Below are positions 35,799-44,429 of a stretch of 55,755 nucleotides of DNA, piece after piece. The DNA comes from Eubacterium sp. (GTDB taxonomy: Bacteria; Bacillota; Clostridia; Lachnospirales; Lachnospiraceae), in contig JAILGP010000085.1 of the NCBI GenBank assembly GCA_024696635.1, positions 1 through 55,755 on the forward strand, written 5' to 3'. The translations under genes were made by a program, and so were the position numbers. Position 1 is the stretch's first letter; each line of letters opens with the position of its first letter. The notes below the pieces were generated by a model. That model did no database searches. It was given only the letters and a program-made list of their open reading frames with translations, and was not told the origin of the DNA.

Positions 35799-37382
35799 TT
35801 ATAATGAGTTGATAAATCTTAAGAATGCTTCTTTACCATCCTTATTTCTCTTGTATACACCTGCATCCTCAAGAACTCCCGCGAATACAAAGCCTATTTC
35901 ATTTTGGATAATTTTATGTAAACCTTCCTGGGAGAAGTTTTCTGGTATTGATGTAACTTTCGCTACATTATTCTCAACATATTGAACTTTGTAACCGTAT
36001 TTAGGAAGAAATTTCATAGCCCAGTCAATATGACTTATGATATCCTTTTGATTATATAAATTTTCTTTGCTGATTATGGCCTTTTCTAAGGCAGCCATTT
36101 CTTTTTTTAATCTTGCTGGAAGAACAGCTAGTCCCATTACTTCAATTAGCCCTATGTTTTCCTTCTTGATATGATGATAATTAGCATGAGGGTGATAGAG
36201 GCCTAAAGGATGCTCGTCAGTAGTTATATTATTTCTTAAAACAAGATCAATTTCAAAAAGAGTTTCATCCTCGGAAATTTTTCTGCTTCTTGCTATAGGA
36301 GTAATAGTATTGTGGGGCGTGTTATTAGTTTCTGATAGAATATATGCTTTTTTATCAGTGTAGGATCTCCAACTTGTGAGTATATAATCGGCAAGTTCAA
36401 CGATTCTATCTATAGATTTTCCCTGAAGTCTGATGGTGGACATAGGCCATTTTATTATTCCTGAATGAATATCTTCATAGCCATTTACAGTAAATTCCTT
36501 TTCGTAAGGTGCTCTAACCATAGGGAATTCGTATCCACCTCCTTGAAAATGATCGTGGGATAGGATAGAACCACCTACAATTGGAAGGTCTGCATTGGAA
36601 CCGGCTGTATAGTGTGGGAATAATTCTACGAAGGAGAGAAGCTTCTTCATGGTAGATTTATTTATTTTCATAGGTGTATGTTTTTCGTTAAATATAATGC
36701 AGTGTTCATTATAGTATACATAAGGACTATATTGAAGATAGTACTGTTCCTTATCAAGAGTAATAGGGATTACCCTATGGTTCTGTCTGGCAGGGTGTGA
36801 AAAATGTCCTGCATAGCCTTCGTTTTCAAGACATAAAAGACATGAAGGATATCCGGATTTTTTTGCTTTTCCAGCAGCTGCTATATCTCTTGGGTCTTTT
36901 TCGGGTTTTGAAAGATTAATAGTTATATCTAAATCTCCAAATTCTGTACTTGTAATCCATTTTTCGTCCTTGGCTATTCTGTCTGTACGTATATAGTTTG
37001 TGGCCTTGCTGAAGGAATAATAGAAATCAGTTGCCTCCTTTGGAGATTTTTCGTATAGAGATTTAAATATAGGTCTTACCACTGATGGGGGAGGTGTTAT
37101 TAGTCCCATGATGGCTGTATCAAAAAGATCCTTATATGTAATTGTATCTGATTCTAAAAGTCCATTTTCGTTCGCGTATTTAATAAGGTCATCTAGTATA
37201 AGAGATAGGCTCCTTGGGGCATTTTTGAAATTATCAAGAACTGCTTTATCAGGCTCTGTATAATCATTAACTTTGAAAAATTCCAGTATTTTATTTGTGG
37301 AATATACCTTGTCATCAGGACATATAAGCTTTTTGTCCATTCCATAGCTTATTAGTTCGGCGATTAAATTATTGATGTCCAT
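35799..37382 (-). CDS. galT: Galactose-1-phosphate uridylyltransferase (class II)
   Basis: 527 residues. It exchanges galactose-1-phosphate with UDP-glucose in the Leloir pathway. The length and blocks such as ILSHDHFQGGGYEFPM and LGLYHPHANYHH fit the Firmicutes class II GalT, which lacks the standard class I layout. It is the last gene of the minus-strand operon GH42-galK-galT, 88 bases after galK. It ends 28 bases from the shared terminator. No galE is nearby. Confidence 0.94.
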   Translation of the reverse strand: MDINNLIAELISYGMDKKLICPDDKVYSTNKILEFFKVNDYTEPDKAVLDNFKNAPRSLSLILDDLIKYANENGLLESDTITYKDLFDTAIMGLITPPPSVVRPIFKSLYEKSPKEATDFYYSFSKATNYIRTDRIAKDEKWITSTEFGDLDITINLSKPEKDPRDIAAAGKAKKSGYPSCLLCLENEGYAGHFSHPARQNHRVIPITLDKEQYYLQYSPYVYYNEHCIIFNEKHTPMKINKSTMKKLLSFVELFPHYTAGSNADLPIVGGSILSHDHFQGGGYEFPMVRAPYEKEFTVNGYEDIHSGIIKWPMSTIRLQGKSIDRIVELADYILTSWRSYTDKKAYILSETNNTPHNTITPIARSRKISEDETLFEIDLVLRNNITTDEHPLGLYHPHANYHHIKKENIGLIEVMGLAVLPARLKKEMAALEKAIISKENLYNQKDIISHIDWAMKFLPKYGYKVQYVENNVAKVTSIPENFSQEGLHKIIQNEIGFVFAGVLEDAGVYKRNKDGKEAFLRFINSL

Positions 37383-37470
37383 TTTATTATTCTCTCTCCT
37401 TAAATATAAATAATGAATTATAATAATATTATGAATAGTTTATATCATAAACTTTTGATTTATTAAAATA

Positions 37471-38754
37471 TTAAAGAACTTTTATTCCACCATATTTACG
37501 TATCTTAAGTACTGCACAGGATCCTGGTCCATAGACTTTATCAAGCTGATTTTTATATTCATCTACCTTTTCATTTTTGACAAAGGCTTGAATGGTACCG
37601 GCAAAACCACCGCCGTGAACTCTGCAGGCACCATCATTTCCCAGTATAGTTTCGCTTATGCAAAGACCTATAGACAGGTTCTGATGTTTTATATCCGTGT
37701 TTGTATATACATTTTGCAGGTACTTAAATGATGAATCTCCTGAAGCCTTAATAAGTAAAAGGAATTTATTAAAGTCCTTGTCTCTTAATGCATTAGCCTC
37801 ATCCTTAGCCCTTTGGTTTTCATAGAAGAAGTGGAGGCTTCTAAGTACATGTCTATCAGAAAAAATATTCCTTAATTCAGGAATAGCGGACATAAAGTCA
37901 TCCATATTTACATCTATTAGAAATTCTTTTCCAAAATAGGAAGCAACCTCCTTCATTTCTGATGGAATAGCTGCATATTCATGTGTAAGATCAGCATGAC
38001 TGCCTTTCGTGTCGGTGATACAAAGACTATAACCTACCTGATCAAGATCGAAGCTTAATTTATCGATTATAGGCTGGTCAGGATTCTTGAAGTCAATATG
38101 ACATAAGCTTCCTAGAGAACAAGTCATTTGATCCAAAAGGCCACAGGGTTTGCCAAAATATACATTTTCTGCATACTGTCCTATAATTGCTATTGTTACA
38201 GGATCTATTTCCATATTATTGAACAGACCGGATATTATATTTACAATTATAGTTTCAAATGCAGCGGAGGAGGAGAGTCCAGAGCCCCCAAGTACATCAC
38301 TTGTAATAAAGGCCTTGAAGCCCCCTAGTTTATAGCCTCTGCTTTCTACAGAAGCAAGTATGCCTCGTATTAAAGCTTTTGTTGTTCCTTCTTCTTCATC
38401 AACCTTGGCTTTTTGATCTATAGAAAGCTCTATTATGTCATAGCCCTTGGATTTGATTTTTATATTATTATCAGATGATTTTGTTACGATAGCTATGGCG
38501 TCATCATTAATTGATGCAGCGAGTACTTGACCGTGTTGATGATCAGTATGGTTTCCTCCGATTTCTGTACGACCTGGGGCACTGTATATTTCTACTTCCT
38601 TATCTTCCTGGCCAAAGAGAGCGGTGAATTCTTTGACTGCTGCTATATATCTATATTTTTGGTAATATAATTTAGATTCATCAAGGTATATATCCCTTAG
38701 CTTAGAATCCATATTTCCTGATTCGATATAATTAATTATTTCACTTGCTTTCAT
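37471..38754 (-). CDS. galK: Galactokinase
   Basis: 427 residues of the GHMP kinase superfamily. The galactokinase signature GRTEIGGNHTDHQHG is at 61-75, the ATP loop is GGSGLSSSAAFE, and the C-terminal GHMP motif is RVHGGGFAGTIQAF. It makes galactose-1-phosphate for GalT. It lies between the beta-galactosidase and galT, with 69 and 88 bases of spacing. Confidence 0.95.
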   Translation of the reverse strand: MKASEIINYIESGNMDSKLRDIYLDESKLYYQKYRYIAAVKEFTALFGQEDKEVEIYSAPGRTEIGGNHTDHQHGQVLAASINDDAIAIVTKSSDNNIKIKSKGYDIIELSIDQKAKVDEEEGTTKALIRGILASVESRGYKLGGFKAFITSDVLGGSGLSSSAAFETIIVNIISGLFNNMEIDPVTIAIIGQYAENVYFGKPCGLLDQMTCSLGSLCHIDFKNPDQPIIDKLSFDLDQVGYSLCITDTKGSHADLTHEYAAIPSEMKEVASYFGKEFLIDVNMDDFMSAIPELRNIFSDRHVLRSLHFFYENQRAKDEANALRDKDFNKFLLLIKASGDSSFKYLQNVYTNTDIKHQNLSIGLCISETILGNDGACRVHGGGFAGTIQAFVKNEKVDEYKNQLDKVYGPGSCAVLKIRKYGGIKVL

Positions 38755-38823
38755 AGTTTTACCTTTCTTATTACATTAATATGTTCGTGTATATGCTAGT
38801 AATTATAAAATTAAAAGATATAT

Positions 38824-40941
38824 CTAATCTGTCATAATAATTTTTAGCCCCCAGTCAGGAATCATGAGTTTTTCTCCAGTTTTAATACTTTTATCAGATA
38901 ACAATTCTTTTCCGAAAGAACCAGAATAGCTTATTTCTACAGGCTTATCTGAATAATTGAAATAATAGGAGATATGTTTTCCTAACTCATTTTTGCCTTC
39001 CTTTATAATAACAGGAAAATGCTGTTCAGGTATATTAATCTTGGCTATTTGTGCAACTTTTTTAAAGATGTATTCAAGTCCTGTTTTTTCCATAAAACAT
39101 CCTATATATGTTGCACTTCCCGGCAAAGTATTATCAGGAGTCTTGTCCATATTTTTATGTATTACTGCACTATATTTCCCCCAATATTTATGGTCATATG
39201 TGGCCCAGATATACTCATCCTTATCTGGCATCAGCATTTCCATCCAATGGGCGGTATGGATATTCTTTTTCTCTAAATCAGTTTCGGATTCTTTGAAAAT
39301 AACCTTAACGCCATCTGGACGGGTGAACTGCTGATACTTTACCCCAAATATGTCGGTCATGCCATGTGGTTGAAGGTCGTTATATATCTTAAGCTCCTGA
39401 TCACTGTAAAAGCTTTTAAATGTAGCTATAAGGTGTCCTCCCTTCAGGACATATTCTTTAAGTCTGATTATGGTTTCCTGGCTGGCAGAGTAGAGTGCAG
39501 GAACTATAAGCATAGGATACTTATTCTTTAATTCATTACTATCCAGTAAATTGATATCTTGGGCATAAATAATATCAGCTTCAATATTCATTTTGTAAAG
39601 GGTGTCATAAACCCATCTTAGAATTGTATTGTAATCAAGGCTTTCAGGTCTTTCGGCAGGGTTATTCCAATTATCCTTGGGCTTGTACTCTGTATCTGAT
39701 ATATCGCTTATAGGGAATTCGTCTAATCCTGTAAGGCTTCTGTTATCAGCAAGTATGGCAACCTTACATTCTTTTTTCAGATTACATATTAAAGAATCTA
39801 TTTTAAGACCTTCTTTTCTTGTTTCTGCTAGCTCCTGATAAGTTGAATTTGGTTCCAGATCATGGCTGAGTATGCCTCTCCAATAGCTTTCAAAGGAATT
39901 GTGTATGGAGTGCCAGTTCCAGTACATAAGGCTGGATGCACCAGATGATAAATGACTATAATAAGCCTGTCTTAGCTGACCCGGATATGGAGTCCAGTCT
40001 AATCTACCCTGTGATTGGGTTTCAAGAACAAGGTAGGAGGATTTTTTTAGTGATCTTCCAATGGCTCCCCCAAATGCTATAGTATCACCTTCAAACATAT
40101 CCTGAGTCTTATGATATATGTCTACGCCAGGGATATCTACAGCCTCAGCAGCTTGACGTTGATTTACTAAAGGTTGTATTCCGAATGAATAACCCTTCCA
40201 GGAGTAATCATAATTGTGAGTTATAAATTGGTCAGGTCTTGCGTTTGCTTTTATTATACTGCGTTGCCACATTTGATATTTGCTGATTCTTTCTCTATGC
40301 CATGCTTTAAAGGCGGCAGATAGAGATCCGTTTATAGTCCCTCTGATATCAGGCATATCTAGCCAGGAATCAATTCTGTTGCTCCAATAATCCAGACCAA
40401 ATTCCTTGTTAAATTCTTCTATATCAGGATATTTATTTTTTAAATCTTCTAAGAAGAGTTTTTGAACTCTTGGACTTGCAGCATCACCGCTTCTTGTTTC
40501 ATTATCTATCTGATAACCAATAACATTTGGATAATCCCTAACTTCCTGAACTACCTTTGTTATTATTCTATCAGCATGATATAGAAAGTCTGTATTGGTT
40601 ATATCATGAATTTGTCGGTGACCATATATTGGATGATCGTCTATTGTTTGACAAATTATGTCAGGATGTTTTTTGATAAGCCATGCTGGTATGGCATAGG
40701 TTGGGGTTCCAACTATAACATTTAGCCCATATTCGACTGCTTTATCAAGCATTCTATGAAGTAGTGTAAAATCGAAAATATTATCCTGAGGTTCCCAGGT
40801 GCTCCAGGTAGATTCTGCAATTCTGATTACATTCATCCCTGCTGCTTTCATAAGTTTAAAATCAGTATCAATTCTATCGTAGGGCATATATTCTAAATAG
40901 TAAGCTGCACCAAATAGAGTACCGTTTGTTTTGACTGTCAT
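38824..40941 (-). CDS. Beta-galactosidase, GH42
   Basis: 705 residues, no signal peptide, so cytosolic. TIM barrel with acid/base Glu148 (YQIDNE) and nucleophile Glu307 (LVLETQS); a trimerisation domain follows at about 395-610 and a small beta domain is at the end. GH42 enzymes remove galactose from beta-1,4-galacto-oligosaccharides and similar transport products. First gene of the operon, with GAAAGGAAC as ribosome site; its promoter and operator lie about 250 bases upstream (41174-41217). The GH53 gene across the locus supports galactan-derived substrates over lactose. Confidence 0.94.
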   Translation of the reverse strand: MTVKTNGTLFGAAYYLEYMPYDRIDTDFKLMKAAGMNVIRIAESTWSTWEPQDNIFDFTLLHRMLDKAVEYGLNVIVGTPTYAIPAWLIKKHPDIICQTIDDHPIYGHRQIHDITNTDFLYHADRIITKVVQEVRDYPNVIGYQIDNETRSGDAASPRVQKLFLEDLKNKYPDIEEFNKEFGLDYWSNRIDSWLDMPDIRGTINGSLSAAFKAWHRERISKYQMWQRSIIKANARPDQFITHNYDYSWKGYSFGIQPLVNQRQAAEAVDIPGVDIYHKTQDMFEGDTIAFGGAIGRSLKKSSYLVLETQSQGRLDWTPYPGQLRQAYYSHLSSGASSLMYWNWHSIHNSFESYWRGILSHDLEPNSTYQELAETRKEGLKIDSLICNLKKECKVAILADNRSLTGLDEFPISDISDTEYKPKDNWNNPAERPESLDYNTILRWVYDTLYKMNIEADIIYAQDINLLDSNELKNKYPMLIVPALYSASQETIIRLKEYVLKGGHLIATFKSFYSDQELKIYNDLQPHGMTDIFGVKYQQFTRPDGVKVIFKESETDLEKKNIHTAHWMEMLMPDKDEYIWATYDHKYWGKYSAVIHKNMDKTPDNTLPGSATYIGCFMEKTGLEYIFKKVAQIAKINIPEQHFPVIIKEGKNELGKHISYYFNYSDKPVEISYSGSFGKELLSDKSIKTGEKLMIPDWGLKIIMTD

Positions 40942-41135
40942 CTTATGTTCCTTTCTAGTATAGGGTTTTATCTTTTGTTATAGTATTATTTAAATAAGAT
41001 ATTAATTAATTTGTCCTTATTTTTATTGAGTTATAATACTTAACCTGAAATTAAATTTGTAAATTAAAAATAGCGAACATGTATGATGTTTTCTTAAAAT
41101 ATGTAATTAACTTGTAAACCTTGCGCAAAAATTGG

Positions 41136-41164
41136 TTGACAATAATCATACAAGGTGCTAAATT
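41136..41164 (+). promoter_or_regulatory. Promoter towards the lacI-type gene
   Basis: TTGACA (41136-41141), 17-base spacer, TAAATT (41159-41164). The operator begins ten bases downstream. A TTGCGCAA (41121-41128) just upstream may be a further half-site. In the 429-base intergenic region the rest (40942-41120 and 41218-41370) is AT-rich with no other clear signal. Confidence 0.65.
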
Positions 41165-41173
41165 AGGAAAAGA

Positions 41174-41187
41174 CAACCGATTGCGCA
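41174..41187. promoter_or_regulatory. LacI-family operator between divergent promoters
   Basis: CAACCGATTG (41174-41183), near-palindromic around a central CpG, continues as TTGCGCA. It is just downstream of the -10 boxes of both divergent promoters. The same core and GCGCA extension occurs at 42760-42773 in front of the transporter genes. Confidence 0.7.
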
Positions 41188-41188
41188 A

Positions 41189-41217
41189 AGTATAACACAG
41201 TGATTTGCGCTTGTAAA
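41189..41217 (-). promoter_or_regulatory. Promoter of the GH42-galK-galT operon
   Basis: On the minus strand: TTTACA (41217-41212), 17-base spacer, TATACT (41194-41189) with TG one base before, an extended -10. The operator lies two bases beyond the -10, over the transcription start, as expected for a repressible promoter. Confidence 0.75.
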
Positions 41218-41370
41218 GACAAATAATCAAAAAAAATAATCTTGTAAAATCATAAGAAAACTACTGGAATAATAGGCATAAATTTAATTTTATTATGATA
41301 TAAATGTACTTAATTAGGGCTTTATTACTTTAGTTTTAATTCTTAATAACGGAAGAGATGGAATAGAATT

Positions 41371-42372
41371 ATGAACACACAAAAAAATCAAACAATTGGT
41401 GATATAGCAGATGCTTTGGGGGTTTCTAAAACCACTGTATCCAGAGCTATTTCTGGCAAGGGAAGAATAGGGGAAGAAACCAGAAATAAGATTCTTACTT
41501 ATATCGAGGAAATAAATTATAAACCCAACCCAATGGCTAAGGGGTTGGCAGATCAGAAAACCTATAATGTAGGTTGGGTGATTCCTGGTGATACCATAGC
41601 TGCTGATCTTCCATTTTTCCAGAGATGTATGATGGGAGTCAGTGAAGTAACAATGGCGGAAAATTATGATATATTGATTTCTATTATATATGATGATAAT
41701 ATTGCTCAATTAAAACGTATAGTAGAGAACAAAAAGGTTGATGGTGTTATAATCGGCAGAACTCTTGTTGATGATAAGGCTATTAAATATCTTAATGAAA
41801 GTAATTTACCATTTGTTGTTATAGGAAGTACTCCTGAGAAGAAGGTTATACAAATTGATAATGATCATATAAGTGCCTGTAAAGAAATAACCTCTATACT
41901 TCTTATGAAAGGAATAAGAAAGCTTGCTTTAATTGGTGGTTCTACCTCTCATGTAGTAAATATATCTCGTCAGAAGGGCTTTGAAGAAGCTATAAAAGAA
42001 AAGGGTCTGAAGGTTGATAAAGATCTTATGTTTCTTAATAACGAAACTGATGATGATATTGAAAGAGCTGTAGATGCTGCAATAGGATTAGGGGCGGAAT
42101 GTCTTGTATGTATGGATGATAGAATATGTTATACTGCACTTCTTAAGCTTCATAGAGATAATATTATTATTCCTGACAGGATAAAAATTGCTTCTTTCTA
42201 TAATAGTGATCTCCTGGCTAATAACCAGCCTGCTATAACAGCTCTTAAATATGATCCTAAGGAACTTGGTAATTTTGCTTGTCGTAAATTATTTAAGGTT
42301 ATTGATGGAGAGGACGTAGAAGAGCGAAGTCTTCTTAGTTACGAGGTTATGCTTAAGGGTTCTACTCAATAA
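41371..42372 (+). CDS. LacI-family transcriptional regulator of the galactan locus
   Basis: 333 residues. An N-terminal helix-turn-helix (about 8-27, IGDIADALGVSKTTVSRAIS) and hinge helix (NPMAKGLA, with the A-x-x-L pattern) precede a periplasmic-binding-protein-like sugar domain. LacI-type proteins bind CpG-centred palindromes and release on sugar binding. It lies between the catabolic operon and the transporter genes, both with CAACCG(G/A)TTG sites, so it is the likely repressor of the whole locus and of itself. The inducer is inferred to be galactose or a galacto-oligosaccharide. A strong terminator follows. Confidence 0.92.
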   Translation: MNTQKNQTIGDIADALGVSKTTVSRAISGKGRIGEETRNKILTYIEEINYKPNPMAKGLADQKTYNVGWVIPGDTIAADLPFFQRCMMGVSEVTMAENYDILISIIYDDNIAQLKRIVENKKVDGVIIGRTLVDDKAIKYLNESNLPFVVIGSTPEKKVIQIDNDHISACKEITSILLMKGIRKLALIGGSTSHVVNISRQKGFEEAIKEKGLKVDKDLMFLNNETDDDIERAVDAAIGLGAECLVCMDDRICYTALLKLHRDNIIIPDRIKIASFYNSDLLANNQPAITALKYDPKELGNFACRKLFKVIDGEDVEERSLLSYEVMLKGSTQ

Positions 42373-42388
42373 AAAAATATATATTATG

Positions 42389-42439
42389 AAACAGCCATAG
42401 GATTATTAACTATAATAAAGCTATGGCTGTTTTTGTTTT
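42389..42439 (+). terminator. Terminator of the lacI-type gene
   Basis: A perfect 12-bp stem: AAACAGCCATAG (42389-42400) with CTATGGCTGTTT (42421-42432), then TTGTTTT. Confidence 0.9.
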
Positions 42440-42603
42440 ATAATCTTAGGCGATATAGTACAGAATGAATATATAATTATACGAAACGATAAATTATAGT
42501 ATTGTTTTAAGCTAATGGTAAAATTGCATAAATAGTTAAAAATTGACTTAAAACGATTTACATAATTTGAATAATTAATAATTTGGCTGTTTATGTGGTG
42601 GTT

Positions 42604-42652
42604 TATCGGTTGCACATTTGGAGACTGATCGACCGTGTAGAAAGCGCTATTT
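42604..42652. promoter_or_regulatory. Possible second operator and cre-like site upstream of the transporter promoter
   Basis: TATCGGTTGCACA (42604-42616) matches the right half of the locus operator (CCGGTTGCGCA) with small changes. At 42639-42652, AGAAAGCGCTATTT matches about 10 of 14 positions of the CcpA cre consensus. Both lie 65-115 bases upstream of the -35. Between the terminator (42439) and these sites the DNA is AT-rich with no visible signal. Confidence 0.4.
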
Positions 42653-42717
42653 TTCTTGCTTTATTAAACTTTATGGTTAAAATATACAAAAAAAATAAAA
42701 ATAAATAAAAAAATATG

Positions 42718-42747
42718 TTGACATATACGTGATAAATGTGTTAAATT
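42718..42747 (+). promoter_or_regulatory. Promoter of the sugar ABC transporter operon
   Basis: TTGACA (42718-42723) followed by TTAAAT (17-base spacer) or TAAATT (18-base spacer) ending at 42747. The -10 and its surroundings resemble the lacI-type gene promoter (GTGC-TAAATT there, GTGT-TAAATT here). The leader to the start codon is about 185 bases. Confidence 0.7.
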
Positions 42748-42759
42748 CAATACAACGAA

Positions 42760-42773
42760 CAACCGGTTGCGCA
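42760..42773. promoter_or_regulatory. LacI-family operator of the transporter operon
   Basis: Perfect 10-bp palindrome CAACCGGTTG (42760-42769) followed by CGCA, the same extended core as at 41174. It begins 13 bases after the -10, over the start of transcription. A further ACCGGT core lies at 42787-42792, 25 bases on. Confidence 0.75.
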
Positions 42774-42825
42774 TCTGCCTTCAAGCACCGGTCAAAAAAA
42801 CCATTCGAGCTAGTAAAATAGCTCA

Positions 42826-42882
42826 GTTACTATCAGGATATTTTATTATGAAATTTCATGATAATATGTAATGATCAGTAAC
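42826..42882 (+). promoter_or_regulatory. Long imperfect hairpin in the 5' leader of the transporter mRNA
   Basis: GTTACT (42826-42831) pairs with AGTAAC (42877-42882). Inside, the arms meet in ATTATGAAA/TTTCATGAT with one wobble, plus an ATCA/TGAT pair. A GAGCTA/TAGCTC hairpin precedes it and the palindrome ACAAATTTGT follows. No T-run, so not a terminator. Confidence 0.4.
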
Positions 42883-42941
42883 AAATTTGTAACAGAAAAC
42901 TCATTAAACGTAAAAAAAAAAATTTAGGAGGGATTAGGTTT

Positions 42942-44282
42942 ATGAGAAAGAAGTTTCTTGCATTCGCACTTGCAACATGCATGGTAGCTGGAGCTGTAAC
43001 AGGATGTGGTAGTTCAGCAGACACAACAGCAGACACAACAGCAGACACAACAGCAGACACAGCAGCAGACACAGCAGACACAGCAGCAGACACAACAGAT
43101 ACTGCAGCGGACACTGCATCATCTGATGATCCAATTCAGACACTCATTAATAATACAAGCGGATCTGTTGATCTTACTGTTTGGGCTTCAGAAGAAGATC
43201 AGGATTTTACACAGGGTGTAATCGACGATTTTAAAGCAAAGTATCCAGATGTTACTTTTAATATAACACTTGGTGCTGAATCAGAATCAACATGTAAGGA
43301 TACTATACTTGCCGATGTTGAGGCAGCAGCTGATGTTTTTACATTTGCTCATGATCAGATTAATGAGCTTGTAAATGCTGGAGCTCTCCAGGAAGTTGTA
43401 TCTACCTATACATATGATGTTAAAACTGCAAATGTTAATACATCTGTTGAGGCGGCTTCACTTGGTGGAAAGCTTTATGCATATCCTATGACAGCTGATA
43501 ATGGATACTTCATGTTCTATGATAGTTCTGTTATTTCAGACCCAACAACACTTGAAGCTATGATTGCTGATGCTGAAAAAGCTGGCAAACAGATAGCAAT
43601 TCAGTTTAATAATGGCTGGTATCTTTACAGCTTCTTTAAAGCTGCTGGACTTGATGCAACACTTAATGATGATGGACAGACAAATTCATGTACATGGAAT
43701 GGTGCCGGTGGTACAGATGTTTGCCAGGCTATTATTGATGCAGTAAATACTGGTGTAGTAGTTAACATGGATGATGGCACTACAGTTACAGGTATCCAGG
43801 ATGGTACAGTTTGCGCAGCTATAAATGGTATCTGGAATGCTCAGGTCGCATCAGATGCCTGGGGAGAAAATTATCAGGCTGCTAAGCTTCCTACAATGAA
43901 TATTGGTGGAAAGGATTGTCAGCTTTCATCTTATTCAGGATTTAAGTTAGTAGGTGTTAATCCTCATTCTTCAAACGTAGGTTGGTCAATGCTTCTTGCA
44001 GAATATTTAACATCAGAAGAAGTTCAGACTGCTAGATTTGAAGCAAGAAACCTTGGTCCTTCAAATATAAATGCTGCTTCAGCTGATGCTGTACAGAGCG
44101 ATAAGGCTATTGCAGCACTTGCGGCTCAGGCTCCATATTCAACACCTCAGGTTATTGGTGGAAATTATTGGTCACCAGCTGAAACACTTGGACAGATTCT
44201 TGCAAGTGGTAATCCTGATGGAACAGATCTTCAGGAACTCCTTGATACAGCAGTTGAAGGTATCACAGCTCCTGTAGAATAA
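42942..44282 (+). CDS. Sugar ABC transporter substrate-binding lipoprotein (MalE-like)
   Basis: 446 residues. The signal peptide ends in lipobox AVTGC with Cys22. A low-complexity tether of Ala/Asp/Thr repeats (25-60) precedes an extracellular solute-binding protein family 1 domain with LTVWASEEDQDFTQGVIDDFKAKYPDV at its start and many aromatic residues for sugar stacking (NGWYLYSF, GGNYWSP). The strong RBS (TTTAGGAGGG) and a stable hairpin after the gene fit the excess of binding protein normally needed. Maltodextrin-type by fold; the context suggests galacto-oligosaccharide as ligand. Confidence 0.92.
   Translation: MRKKFLAFALATCMVAGAVTGCGSSADTTADTTADTTADTAADTADTAADTTDTAADTASSDDPIQTLINNTSGSVDLTVWASEEDQDFTQGVIDDFKAKYPDVTFNITLGAESESTCKDTILADVEAAADVFTFAHDQINELVNAGALQEVVSTYTYDVKTANVNTSVEAASLGGKLYAYPMTADNGYFMFYDSSVISDPTTLEAMIADAEKAGKQIAIQFNNGWYLYSFFKAAGLDATLNDDGQTNSCTWNGAGGTDVCQAIIDAVNTGVVVNMDDGTTVTGIQDGTVCAAINGIWNAQVASDAWGENYQAAKLPTMNIGGKDCQLSSYSGFKLVGVNPHSSNVGWSMLLAEYLTSEEVQTARFEARNLGPSNINAASADAVQSDKAIAALAAQAPYSTPQVIGGNYWSPAETLGQILASGNPDGTDLQELLDTAVEGITAPVE
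43017..43106 (+). repeat. 12-bp tandem repeats coding the lipoprotein tether
   Basis: GCAGACACAACA occurs three times exactly (43017, 43029, 43041), then twice with one change (GCAGACACAGCA), then degenerates. It encodes the A-D-T-T units. Other frames through the array give low-complexity open frames that are not genes. Confidence 0.9.
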
Positions 44283-44334
44283 GAAAGTTAAAATTTATTT
44301 AAATATTTAATATAATCATAGTATAACCTTATAA

Positions 44335-44388
44335 AAAGTTATTTTAATATGGCCCCATATCATTAGGGTGGTATGGGGCTATAACTTT
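44335..44388 (+). promoter_or_regulatory. Stable hairpin between binding-protein and permease genes
   Basis: Inner stem GCCCCATA (44352-44359) pairs with TATGGGGC (44372-44379); an outer AAAGTTAT/ATAACTTT pair closes the base with a bulge. There is no T-run. Such hairpins protect upstream mRNA from 3' decay and set unequal expression in ABC sugar operons. Confidence 0.6.
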
Positions 44389-44429
44389 AACATCTGATAT
44401 CTAAAATTTCGTAGAAAGGGGTGAAGCAG

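Noticed and set aside
42875-43143. Minus-strand low-complexity frames (Ser/Ala/Val or Cys/Leu repeats)
   Set aside because: They arise from reading the 12-bp tandem repeat of the lipoprotein tether in other frames.
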